A DNA stretch of 18,127 nt, taken from assembly GCA_002314805.1 (NCBI GenBank), contig DCHJ01000022.1, positions 32,203 to 50,329 of the forward strand, in the 5' to 3' direction. This DNA comes from Lachnospiraceae bacterium UBA1755 (GTDB taxonomy: Bacteria; Bacillota; Clostridia; Lachnospirales; Lachnospiraceae). The notes below the pieces were generated by a model, which had not been told where the DNA came from, did no database searches, and saw only the letters and a program-made list of their open reading frames with translations. Shown here in pieces: positions 8,601-14,162 of this stretch. Numbering within the stretch: position 1 is the first letter of the stretch; each line of letters begins with the position of its first letter. A program made the translations under genes and the position numbers.

Positions 8601-8680
8601 TCATCCCGCGGGATATCAAGATCCACATGCTTTAAATTGTGCTCGGCAGCACCTCTGATTTTTATATATTTTCTGCTCAT
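5618..8680 (-). CDS. uvrA: Excinuclease ABC subunit A
   Basis: DNA-damage sensor of nucleotide excision repair; a dimeric ABC-type ATPase that loads UvrB on lesions. Length here 1020 aa, against about 940 for typical homologues. Visible: first Walker A GLSGSGKS (residues about 33-40), zinc module CPDCG...CPEC (from 331), signature LSGGEAQRIRLA, second Walker A GVSGSGKSS, second zinc module CESCSGDG...CEVCGG, signature LSGGEAQRIKLA and Walker B YILDEPTTGLH. A low-complexity Ala/Gly/Ser/Gln-rich insertion (about 247-320) accounts for the extra length. Start: family N-termini begin near MSRKYIKIRG, so I place it at 8680; a TTG 12 codons upstream is in frame but lies inside the -35 box. No ribosome-binding site is seen; the mRNA may be leaderless. 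uvrB is not next to it in this window. Confidence 0.96.
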   Translation of the reverse strand: MSRKYIKIRGAAEHNLKHVDLDIPRDELVVFTGLSGSGKSSLAFDTIYAEGQRRYMESLSSYARQFLGRMEKPDVESIEGLPPAISIDQKSTNRNPRSTVGTVTEIYDYMRLLYARIGIPHCPKCGRPIQRQSIDQMVDQVLLCPAGTKLQILAPVVRGKKGRHEKVIASAVKAGYIRAQIDGTAVELSDYAPDREDAIQLDKNIKHNIAIIVDRIIVREGIQKRLTESLESALQLAGNIASVICDYPPDAQVSGMRQSAGTQVSGAAGTGTQTGVHQDAATRTSAAEADMDRSAGEPHSSDAHPQPQRSSAAGGAVSGHEELWFSQNFACPDCGISIDEVEPRSFSFNNPFGACPECSGLGYTMEFSEDLCIPDKSLSINEGAIVVPGWQSANKSGSFTNALLIAMAEHFGFSLDTPFEKYPKKIHDILIHGTSEEVDVHYAGQRGYGVYPTAFEGLIENCSRRYAETFSDTMKAMYQEYMHIAPCAACAGKRLKPSSLAVTVGDRNIYDATDMSIVRFRQFIDGLSLSKMQQQIGELILKEIRARISFLIDVGLDYLSLSRATATLSGGEAQRIRLATQIGSGLVGVAYILDEPSIGLHQRDNDKLLATLRHLRDLGNSVIVVEHDEDTMREADYIVDIGPGAGEHGGYVVAAGSIEDIIACETSVTGKYLSGELRIPVPETRRKPAGWLTVRRARENNLKDIDVRFPLAVMTCVTGVSGSGKSSLVNEILYKSLARQLNRAQAVFPGKHDGIDGTEALDKVICIDQSPIGKTPRSNPATYTGVFDLIRDLFAMTPDARAKGYTKGRFSFNVRGGRCESCSGDGIIKIEMHFLPDVYVPCEVCGGRRYNRETLEVKYKGKSIYDVLNMTVEDALEFFKAQPRISRIIQTLYDVGLGYIRLGQPSTELSGGEAQRIKLATELARRGTGRTIYILDEPTTGLHFADVHKLVEILRRLADGGNTVVVIEHNLDVIKCADYIIDMGPEGGDRGGTVIATGTPEEVAANKVSFTGQYLKKMGI

Positions 8681-8687
8681 AGAGAGA

Positions 8688-8716
8688 AGTGTAGCACCTT
8701 CACGGGGACGGTTCAA
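8688..8716 (-). promoter_or_regulatory. uvrA promoter, predicted leaderless start
   Basis: Minus strand: -35 TTGAAC (8711-8716), 17-bp spacer, -10 TACACT (8688-8693). Only 7 bp (8681-8687) separate the -10 from the uvrA ATG, so transcription should begin at or next to the start codon. The same geometry occurs at the 60-aa gene (9195-9223). Confidence 0.7.
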
Positions 8717-8737
8717 CTGCTTTCATCGGGACGGTTC
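8699..8737 (+). repeat. Two direct copies of a GGGACGGTTC-containing element
   Basis: TTCACGGGGACGGTTC (8699-8714) and TTCATCGGGACGGTTC (8722-8737) match at 14 of 16 positions, 23 bp apart. Similar GGGACGGTTCTCGTGT-like strings are, as I recall, scattered between genes in various Firmicutes; that cannot be checked here. The first copy overlaps the uvrA -35. Confidence 0.6.
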
Positions 8738-9004
8738 TCGTGTAAACAAGGCATGAGGATATTACTGTTATCATTCAGGTAACCACAGGTTACATGACAG
8801 CTTATTGCAGCGTTTTCAGGAGAAACCATGATTCTATGCATTTACTGCGATGGCAGAAAGAGATTATTTATTTAATCAGCGTTTTCTTAGAATGTGCTCA
8901 AAAAACCAAAGACCGCGGGCGGAAAATTTCGTGGTCAGAGAAGGATACCGCCCAACGGATCAAGCGGTAAACGAAATGGTGAAAGAAGGCGGCAGATATG
9001 CTGT
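8738..9004. other. Intergenic stretch with two weak plus-strand open frames
   Basis: A 15-codon frame (8828-8875, MILCIYCDGRKRLFI) has AGGAG five bases before its ATG. A second ATG at 8850, overlapping in another frame, opens about 53 codons with a protein-like mix before it runs antisense into the minus-strand gene ending at 9005. I recognise neither, and the second lacks a ribosome-binding site. A small inverted repeat GTAACC-ACA-GGTTAC lies near 8780. Nothing else is seen. Confidence 0.25.
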
Positions 9005-9187
9005 TCAGTCTTCAGACCTTGTACTATTAAGTTCATCGTGGCGGATGTCGCCTGCATTGGCCATCTCGTCGTCATGACGGCAGCGAATAAGATCGCAGCC
9101 GCCGCGCAGATTAGCGTCCGGGCAGTCACGATCCTTGATATTACAATGAAACATTCCGTCTTTTTCAAATACAAATGCTCTGCTCAT
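9005..9187 (-). CDS. Small cysteine-containing protein, 60 aa, unknown function
   Basis: The protein begins MSRAFVFEKDGMFHCNI and has four cysteines (15, 22, 31, 36) spaced C-x6-C-x8-C-x4-C, which could bind a metal or form a small zinc-ribbon-like fold; the tail is acidic and polar. I do not recognise the family. Support for it being real: base usage like nearby genes, and a sigma-A-type promoter (9195-9223) whose -10 lies 7 bp before the ATG, exactly as at uvrA. There is no ribosome-binding site, so translation would be leaderless. The frame is open 30 codons further upstream, but that extension runs through the promoter. It is transcribed toward uvrA, with about 320 bp between. Confidence 0.6.
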   Translation of the reverse strand: MSRAFVFEKDGMFHCNIKDRDCPDANLRGGCDLIRCRHDDEMANAGDIRHDELNSTRSED

Positions 9188-9194
9188 AGGAAGC

Positions 9195-9223
9195 ATTGTA
9201 CCATATAAAACCGCTTCGGACAA
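9195..9223 (-). promoter_or_regulatory. Promoter of the 60-aa gene, predicted leaderless start
   Basis: Minus strand: -35 TTGTCC (9218-9223), 17-bp spacer, -10 TACAAT (9195-9200), then 7 bp to ATGAGCAGA. Spacing at every step equals that at uvrA. Confidence 0.7.
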
Positions 9224-9297
9224 TTTATGACTGTACGCGGAAATGAAGGAATGCAGCGAAATGAAGAAGTTAAGCACTGTGAATATCTCTCAAAACA

Positions 9298-9414
9298 CTA
9301 TTTCCCTACCGCCCTCCGCTTAGCGAACCTCGCAGCCCCACCCGATGCAGGGCCTGCTTCACTGACGATACATATGCAGGTTCCTGTATGATTAAATTCA
9401 ACCCCAAAAGGAAT
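9298..9414 (-). other. 38-codon open stretch without a start codon
   Basis: Between two stops on the minus strand the frame reads protein-like sequence ending ARFAKRRAVGK before TAG at 9298. There is no ATG and no ribosome-binding site. It may be the tail of a lost gene. The rest of 9224-9458 shows no other feature. Confidence 0.2.
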
Positions 9415-9458
9415 TTAGTTTTTCGCTTTGCATTATAGCATCAATTGGTGCGTTTTTG

Positions 9459-9487
9459 TTGACAACTTCCTTGCTTTTATGTATTAT
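9459..9487 (+). promoter_or_regulatory. Promoter of the MqsR-like/Panacea operon
   Basis: -35 TTGACA (9459-9464), 17-bp spacer, -10 TATTAT (9482-9487): near-consensus sigma-A promoter. The ribosome-binding site GGGAGG follows, then ATG at 9507. No obvious operator palindrome is visible. Confidence 0.85.
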
Positions 9488-9506
9488 TTTATGGGAGGAT
9501 CGAAAT

Positions 9507-9917
9507 ATGAACCAGCACTATAACCAAAATTACACTCGTGATGAAATAGATGCTGTATTAGCAAAAATCAAAACCTGCGTAGATAATGATAACTATGTAA
9601 TTTCTCAGAATGAGAATCGACAGGAAAACATCGATTTCATAAATGAATATAATATACGTGCCAATAAGCAGAAATCTATCCTCATGAGAATAGAGACCGA
9701 AGATTTTTGTCATTCCCTTCAGAATACTAATATCGGATATGAGTATGAAGTTCTGTATGTATTTGTCCCTCAGGTTGGTCTGACTAATTCCGACGGTATT
9801 GAAGAAATCGTTGATATTTACACCAAGTTCAACATAATTGATATGCCCTCCGGTACAAGAACCGTCGTCATATCATTTCACAAGAAGAACAAACCTGTAG
9901 ACTATTTGTTCCGCTAA
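9507..9917 (+). CDS. MqsR-like toxin of a toxin-antitoxin module
   Basis: Protein of 136 aa. The second half follows the MqsR pattern: LMRIETEDFCHSLQNTNI (about 59-76, compare GLSESDFYKSM in E. coli MqsR), a central beta strand EVLYVFVPQ (about 81-89), DIYTKFNIID (103-112) and a closing strand TVVISFHKK (119-127), the counterpart of MqsR's LIVSFKEK end. MqsR is a RelE-fold mRNA interferase, so endoribonuclease action is a family-based inference. ATG at 9507 has GGGAGG upstream; the longer frame from 9456 overlaps the promoter and is rejected. Toxin-first order, with the antitoxin 22 nt downstream, is the same as in mqsRA. About 30 residues longer than E. coli MqsR, so the match is remote. Confidence 0.65.
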   Translation: MNQHYNQNYTRDEIDAVLAKIKTCVDNDNYVISQNENRQENIDFINEYNIRANKQKSILMRIETEDFCHSLQNTNIGYEYEVLYVFVPQVGLTNSDGIEEIVDIYTKFNIIDMPSGTRTVVISFHKKNKPVDYLFR

Positions 9918-9939
9918 TATAAATTTGTAAGGAGGTCTC

Positions 9940-10935
9940 ATGAATACCAATAAAACATTTTGTGAAACATGCAGAAGTGATGTCGACTATACAGTCTCCT
10001 CTGTAATGCTGTCCGGAAAAATAAAGAATAAGGAATATCCTTATCCCGGCAAAGAAGCATGCTGTGCAGATTGTGGAGCTCCGGTTTTTGTTCCTGAAAT
10101 AAATGATTATAACCTCAAAGCGTTATATGATGTATACCGCGAAGAGAACGGCATTGTTCCACTTGAAATCATCACTGCCATTCCGGAAAAATACGCTATT
10201 GGAAAACGTCCTATTTCATTGCTTCTCGGTTGGGGAGAACAGACTTTTTCCAGGTATTGCGATGGAGATATGCCCACCAGACAATACTCCGATATCTTAA
10301 CCCGCATATGGGAGGATCCAACATTCTATTTACAGATACTCGAAGAAAACAAAGACAATCTGAAATCATCTCTTTCATATGAAAAGAGCAGAAAAGCCGT
10401 GGATGAGTTAATAAACAGCTGTACAGATACCGGCTCAAAGATCGACAATGTCATACAGTATCTGCTGAACAGATGTGAAGATATCACCCCTCTCGCTTTG
10501 CAAAAGGTGCTGTACTATATTCAGGGCTTTTATTATGCTTTCTATAAAACCTTCCTGTTTTCTGAAGATTGTCAGGCCTGGACCCATGGTCCGGTCTACC
10601 GGGACATATATTTCAGATATCGGGATTATCGTTTCGACCCAATTAAAAAGCAGTCGGATTTTGATACGAATATTTTCTCATCCGGAGAGATTGCTGTCTT
10701 CGACAGTATAATCAATCACATCTGCTGCTACAGCGGAAAAATACTTGAAGCCTTTACACACAATGAAAGTCCCTGGCTGATAACCAGAGGGGACTTGCCT
10801 GCAGGCGATCCATCAGAGAGAATTATTGATAAGCAGCTAATAGGAGATTATTTTTCTGCAATAAAAGAAAAATACACCATGGTGAATCCTGCAGATATCA
10901 AAGCATACTCAGGCGATATGTTCATCCAAATCTGA
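9940..10935 (+). CDS. Antitoxin: MqsA-like zinc finger and HTH fused to Panacea (DUF4065) domain
   Basis: Protein of 331 aa with three parts. Residues 1-50: CxxC (C8, C11) and CxxC (C42, C45), the YgiT/MqsA zinc-binding arrangement. Residues about 55-130: linker and DNA-binding HTH of the MqsA group (LLLGWGEQTFSRYCDGDMP). Residues about 165-290: Panacea/DUF4065 domain, with ALQKVLYYIQGFYYA, AWTHGPVYRDIYFRY and AFTHNESPWLITR. Panacea is established as a widely shared toxin-neutralising domain; here it joins an MqsA-like N-terminus, which should both bind DNA and regulate the operon. The ribosome-binding site AAGGAGG lies four bases before the ATG and is stronger than that of the toxin, as expected when antitoxin must be in excess. 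No terminator follows; 10936-11085 is otherwise empty. Confidence 0.85.
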   Translation: MNTNKTFCETCRSDVDYTVSSVMLSGKIKNKEYPYPGKEACCADCGAPVFVPEINDYNLKALYDVYREENGIVPLEIITAIPEKYAIGKRPISLLLGWGEQTFSRYCDGDMPTRQYSDILTRIWEDPTFYLQILEENKDNLKSSLSYEKSRKAVDELINSCTDTGSKIDNVIQYLLNRCEDITPLALQKVLYYIQGFYYAFYKTFLFSEDCQAWTHGPVYRDIYFRYRDYRFDPIKKQSDFDTNIFSSGEIAVFDSIINHICCYSGKILEAFTHNESPWLITRGDLPAGDPSERIIDKQLIGDYFSAIKEKYTMVNPADIKAYSGDMFIQI

Positions 10936-11085
10936 TTGCCACCCTTAATTGAGGCTTCGGACAGAAGGCCGAAAATACTCTGTATCTACTCGAAATATCG
11001 GTCAAACCATTGACGTCGTCACGGACAGCTGTAACTGAATCGCCGAAAACTCCTGAAGGCGCCTATAAGGTCGATAAAAAACCGC

Positions 11086-11114
11086 TTGACTTTAACCGGA
11101 TTATTCGCTAATAT
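11086..11114 (+). promoter_or_regulatory. Promoter of the tRNA-Val/tRNA-Met operon
   Basis: -35 TTGACT (11086-11091), 17-bp spacer, -10 TAATAT (11109-11114), 18 bp before the first tRNA. A GC-rich segment (GTGCGCG) follows the -10, as expected for a growth-rate-controlled stable-RNA promoter. Confidence 0.75.
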
Positions 11115-11132
11115 TATACGTGCGCGACTTAA

Positions 11133-11205
11133 GGGGTGTTAGCTCAGCTGGGAGAGCATCTGCCTTACAAGCAGGGGGTCATAGGTTCGAGCCCTATACG
11201 CCCCA
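11133..11205 (+). tRNA. tRNA-Val (anticodon UAC)
   Basis: Cloverleaf of 73 nt: acceptor GGGGTGT/ACGCCCC, D arm GCTC...GAGC, anticodon stem TCTGC/GCAGG with loop CTTACAA, T arm ATAGG-TTCGAGC-CCTAT. Discriminator A at 11205; CCA is not encoded. The UAC anticodon reads GUA and other Val codons. Confidence 0.97.
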
Positions 11206-11217
11206 CTTAGCGCACAT

Positions 11218-11291
11218 GGCGGAATAGCTCAGTTGGCTAGAGCACACGGTTCATACCCGTGGTGTCGAGAGTTCAAATCTCCCTTCCGCTA
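11218..11291 (+). tRNA. tRNA-Met (anticodon CAU), elongator type
   Basis: Cloverleaf of 74 nt starting 12 nt after tRNA-Val: acceptor GGCGGAA/TTCCGCT with a G1:U72 wobble, anticodon stem CACGG/CCGTG with loop TTCATAC, T arm GAGAG-TTCAAAT-CTCCC. It closely resembles the B. subtilis elongator tRNA-Met. Initiator tRNA is unlikely (no G-C run of three in the anticodon stem, paired 1:72). CCA is not encoded. Confidence 0.94.
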
Positions 11292-11303
11292 CTCTAAAGA
11301 AGT

Positions 11304-11343
11304 GCGGGAACCCTTGATCATTTACTGGGGTTCCCGCTTTTTT
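11304..11343 (+). terminator. Intrinsic terminator of the tRNA operon
   Basis: Ten-bp perfect stem GCGGGAACCC/GGGTTCCCGC (11304-11313, 11328-11337) with a 14-nt loop and a six-T tail, 12 nt past tRNA-Met. Confidence 0.94.
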
Positions 11344-11462
11344 ATGTAGCTTTAGGTCAATCGAATATCAGCCACTCAAATGTTCGAGAGAGGAGGAAGG
11401 CTGCAATATCACCAGAAGATCCCTTGATACCTTCCAATTAGGATTACTGCCATTGAAAACAA

Positions 11463-11558
11463 TCATTTTTCTCTGTAATGCGTTCCGCATTGTGCAATTT
11501 CAAGAAATCCTCCGTTAATTCTGAATACTATACGATTTTTTTCATCAATCCACCTCAA
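11463..11558 (-). pseudogene. Truncated YoeB/Txe-like toxin, C-terminal stub
   Basis: A minus-strand frame opening after TAA at 11559-11561 and ending in TGA at 11463-11465 reads WIDEKNRIVFRINGGFLEI and then AQCGTHY: the last strands of Txe/YoeB mRNA interferases (family end S-x-R-I-D-x-K-x-R-I-V-Y...C-x-x-H-Y). The N-terminal two thirds, including most of the fold, is missing, and the stub overlaps the last codons of the RelB/DinJ antitoxin. A deletion that joined the antitoxin end to the toxin end would explain this. Nothing else is seen between 11344 and 11462. Confidence 0.75.
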
Positions 11559-11799
11559 TTAGCTCGTGCTCTGACACATTCTTGCCTGACTTTATTTCAG
11601 CAATACGCTTTTCTAATATAGCAATGTTCTCAGCAGAATAAAATGGATCAGCGGAGAGCTCAAAAGGAATCTTACGTTCTCTGCCAAGTTTCTTTAAATA
11701 TATGTTGATAGCGGTCGATAAAGATATCCCTATTTCTTCACATACTTTTTCTGCATTTTTCTTTACATCTTCATCTATTCTCAAACTGATTTGTGTCAT
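11545..11799 (-). CDS. RelB/DinJ-family antitoxin (orphan)
   Basis: Protein of 84 aa. The N-terminus MTQISLRIDEDVKKNAEKVC and following GISLSTAINIYLKK form the ribbon-helix-helix DNA-binding domain of the RelB/DinJ family; the C-terminus (ADPFYSAENIAILEKRI...EHELIEVD) is the family's toxin-wrapping tail and is complete. ATG at 11799 has AAAGGAG eight bases upstream; 13 in-frame codons further up are rejected. Its partner toxin is only a stub (11463-11558), so the antitoxin is an orphan that may still repress its own promoter or neutralise related toxins elsewhere in the genome. Confidence 0.88.
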   Translation of the reverse strand: MTQISLRIDEDVKKNAEKVCEEIGISLSTAINIYLKKLGRERKIPFELSADPFYSAENIAILEKRIAEIKSGKNVSEHELIEVD

Positions 11800-11818
11800 G
11801 ATAGGATCTCCTTTCCAA

Positions 11819-11855
11819 ACAATGACATTGTATAGCAAATGGTATTAAATGTAAA
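11819..11855 (-). promoter_or_regulatory. RelB/DinJ promoter with palindromic operator over the -10
   Basis: Minus strand: -35 TTTACA (11850-11855), 17-bp spacer, -10 TACAAT (11827-11832). The 13-bp inverted repeat ACAATG-T-CATTGT (11819-11831) covers the -10 and initiation region, a natural site for autorepression by the ribbon-helix-helix antitoxin. Confidence 0.78.
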
Positions 11856-11875
11856 GTAATTAGAAGTGCATACGC

Positions 11876-12046
11876 TTATGAGGTTATGAGGTATATCTGT
11901 TCTCCATCACTTCCCAATACGACATGGATAACACGATCTTTCCCCTTACCGTATATCAAGCAACTCTGATGCGGATAATCATCCGGATAGTTCTCGATTA
12001 TCTCTCCGTTTTTTACGCAGATGTTCACATCTTCAATCGCAGGTAC
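11876..12046 (-). pseudogene. DUF4258-like protein fragment lacking its N-terminus
   Basis: A 56-codon minus-strand stretch ending in TAA at 11876 reads AIEDVNICVKNGEIIENYPD, then a CLIYGKG and RVIHVVLG strand pair. This is the pattern of DUF4258 proteins (I-x-DV-x-x-x-hx-NGEIIE-x-YPDD, then SCL-h-x-G and HVV), which have a RelE/MqsR-like fold and often precede YgiT-type antitoxins. The N-terminal helix with its H-A-x-x-R-M motif is absent and no start codon or ribosome-binding site is present, so the gene is broken. It lies directly after the S41 protease stop. Confidence 0.65.
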
Positions 12047-12077
12047 CCGAATCAGGTACCTGTGATCGATCTGTGCC

Positions 12078-13739
12078 TTATCTTGTCTTACTGTTTATTA
12101 TTTCCACTGCCTTTGCATACTGATTGTCATGCTCATCCGTGTAGGTCTTGCATTCCTCATCAAGCTCTATCTCATAATCCGGAGTAAGTCCCTCGCCGTG
12201 CAGATCTGTGCCGTCAGGCGTATAGTAATGCTCTACCGTCATCTTCACCGCCGAGCCGTCATCCAGCGGAAGTATCGTCTGTACGATCCCTTTTCCGAAG
12301 GTCTTATTTCCGACGACTGTCGCCTGGTCATAATCCATAAGTGCCCCGGTGAATACTTCCGAAGCCGATGCCGAATGCTCATTGACCAGAAGCACTATCG
12401 GGATATCGACCTGATGGCCGTCTGATGCATAATACCGCTCTCCGATACCATCCTTGTCAGCTGTATATACAATAAGTCCGTCATGCTCCTTCACACCGTC
12501 CGGTATCAGATAATCGATCATCTGCACTGCTCCCAGCAGCACGCCTCCGCCGTTATTTCTCAGATCGATCACCAGACCCTTTGCGCCTTGCTTTATCATA
12601 TCATCCACAGCCTTCATAAACTGCGGCACTGTCTCATCTGTAAACTGACTTACTTCAATAAACCCTATATTGTCATCCATCAGTTCGCAGTAGACCGTTG
12701 TGTTGGCAACCTCACCACGTGTAATAGTGATATCAAGCTGTTCACCGTCTCTGATAAACGTAATGGTTACATCCGTATCCTTTTCACCCCTGATGAGGTC
12801 ATACACAAGAGTATCAAGATCAACGTCTGTGGCCAGTGTATCCCCGACCGCATAAATGATGTCCCCTGACTTGACTCCTGCCTTTTCGGCCGGAGAATCA
12901 TCGATCACTCCTACTACGCTTACGACGCCCGTATCGGGATCCTTCTGTACAGTCGCACCGATGCCGTAGAACACGCCTTCCATGCTGGTCATCAGCTTTT
13001 CAAACTCCTCAGCTGAATAGTACTGGGAATATTTGTCTCCGAGCCCCTCCATATAGCCCTTATAGATGCTTTCCTCGATCTGTTCACTGTCCATATCAAA
13101 AAGGAACTGGTCAGTAACCACCTGCTGAAGCATTTCCAGCTTTGCACTCACCCTTTCCATATCCAGCTTTTCCGAATTATCTACTCTTTCATCTGCTGAA
13201 GGATTTGTGTTCCTATATGGGCGCAGCTGGGGATATATCCTGAACAGACAGCCTACGACGATCACTCCGATAAGCAGCAGCGCACCGATCGTAACCAGTA
13301 CACCTGTCAGCACACCCTTCCTGAAGCCCGGCTTCTCCTGATCCTCTTCCGATGTACCTCCGTCATGTCCGTCCTGTGCCGCTCTGTCGGCTGAAGCCGA
13401 GTCATCAGCAGGAGTGCTTCCTGCTACAATAGTTTCCTCGCTATCCGGTGCACTTCCCGCATTAAGATTTTCATCACTTCCGGATGCTGCGACTTCAGCC
13501 GGGGCTTCTGTCACATTAACAGTTCCCGTACCATCGCGAGTCATTTCACTTTCGGTTATTGCTGTCCCGCCGTACTTCTCATTGGTACCTCCGGCAGTCA
13601 CAGCCTTGACATCCTCTATATTATCCTTGTTATTTTCCTTGTTATTTTCTGCCTTGTTTTCCATTATATCTTCCATTTTATCTCCATTCTGCAGGCCGCT
13701 CTCAGAAACTGCAGTGCCGGCAGTCATACCCTTTTTCAC
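12078..13739 (-). CDS. S41 carboxy-terminal processing protease (CtpA/CtpB type)
   Basis: Membrane-anchored serine protease, 553 aa. Order: acidic low-complexity cytosolic N-terminus (1-140), one membrane segment (about 143-166, GVLTGVLVTIGALLLIGVIV), N-terminal helical domain, PDZ domain (about 255-340), and the S41 core. The Ser-Lys-Gln catalytic set is visible: S458 in HSASASEVF, K483 in TFGKG and Q487, with the same 25-residue Ser-Lys spacing as E. coli Prc. Start: GTG at 13739 has GGAG six bases upstream; ATG at 13676 (residue 22) has GGAG at five bases and is an equally good start. Transcribed in the same direction as the ftsEX operon, as in many Firmicutes where CtpA-like proteases act on envelope hydrolases. 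Substrate here is unknown. No terminator was found. Confidence 0.93.
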   Translation of the reverse strand: MKKGMTAGTAVSESGLQNGDKMEDIMENKAENNKENNKDNIEDVKAVTAGGTNEKYGGTAITESEMTRDGTGTVNVTEAPAEVAASGSDENLNAGSAPDSEETIVAGSTPADDSASADRAAQDGHDGGTSEEDQEKPGFRKGVLTGVLVTIGALLLIGVIVVGCLFRIYPQLRPYRNTNPSADERVDNSEKLDMERVSAKLEMLQQVVTDQFLFDMDSEQIEESIYKGYMEGLGDKYSQYYSAEEFEKLMTSMEGVFYGIGATVQKDPDTGVVSVVGVIDDSPAEKAGVKSGDIIYAVGDTLATDVDLDTLVYDLIRGEKDTDVTITFIRDGEQLDITITRGEVANTTVYCELMDDNIGFIEVSQFTDETVPQFMKAVDDMIKQGAKGLVIDLRNNGGGVLLGAVQMIDYLIPDGVKEHDGLIVYTADKDGIGERYYASDGHQVDIPIVLLVNEHSASASEVFTGALMDYDQATVVGNKTFGKGIVQTILPLDDGSAVKMTVEHYYTPDGTDLHGEGLTPDYEIELDEECKTYTDEHDNQYAKAVEIINSKTR

Positions 13740-14162
13740 TCAAATCTCCGTTTCACAGGCTGACTGCGGCATCTGCATTGACAGCAGCTCTGCCTTTCCC
13801 GCTTGTTAACTTTTTGTACGCTTACATAACAATAACCGGGTAGTTCTATATTATATTACGCTCAAATATCAATATTCTATCTTGTTTTTCCCTGATAATC
13901 CGATATTTCACAGAAAAAATACATTTACAGGGTACGAGTCCATACGCCGAGTGTCCTCCATTCAGCATACCTCTTTGATATGCAAGTCGCATGTCGGGTA
14001 TCCTTCCTTATCTGCGATCTGATATCAGATACCGGGGTCCTGACGGTGATACCCTTGTCACCGGCGCCCGATACGGGATATATCCGCGCTTCTTACAGAG
14101 CGCCTTCTCTGCAAGGTCTTTCTGCGGCGTCTTATGATAAAGCGCCCGATGCTCATACAGTA
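13740..14162. other. Intergenic region between M23 hydrolase and S41 protease
   Basis: This 423-bp gap has no convincing gene. A possible minus-strand promoter for the protease is TTGATA (13867-13872), 16-bp spacer, TATAGA (13845-13850), with an overlapping TATAAT (13850-13855). A 14-bp palindrome ATCTGATATCAGAT lies at 14017-14030. A plus-strand frame from 13980 is antisense noise running into the M23 gene. No terminator for the ftsEX operon was found, although CGGTGA/TCACCG forms a small hairpin near 14045-14065 without a T-tail. Confidence 0.4.

Noticed and set aside
9398..9424. Terminator from TAAATTC/GAATTTA plus GTTTTT
   Set aside because: The stem is short and AT-only with an 11-nt loop, and there is no gene ending upstream on the plus strand.
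12041..12064. Terminator of the S41 protease gene from CAGGTACC/GGTACCTG
   Set aside because: The 8-bp hairpin is perfect but no T-run follows, and it lies inside the DUF4258-like open stretch.
14017..14030. Regulatory palindrome ATCTGATATCAGAT
   Set aside because: It is too far from the protease start and the ftsEX operon end to assign a role; recorded only as part of the gap.
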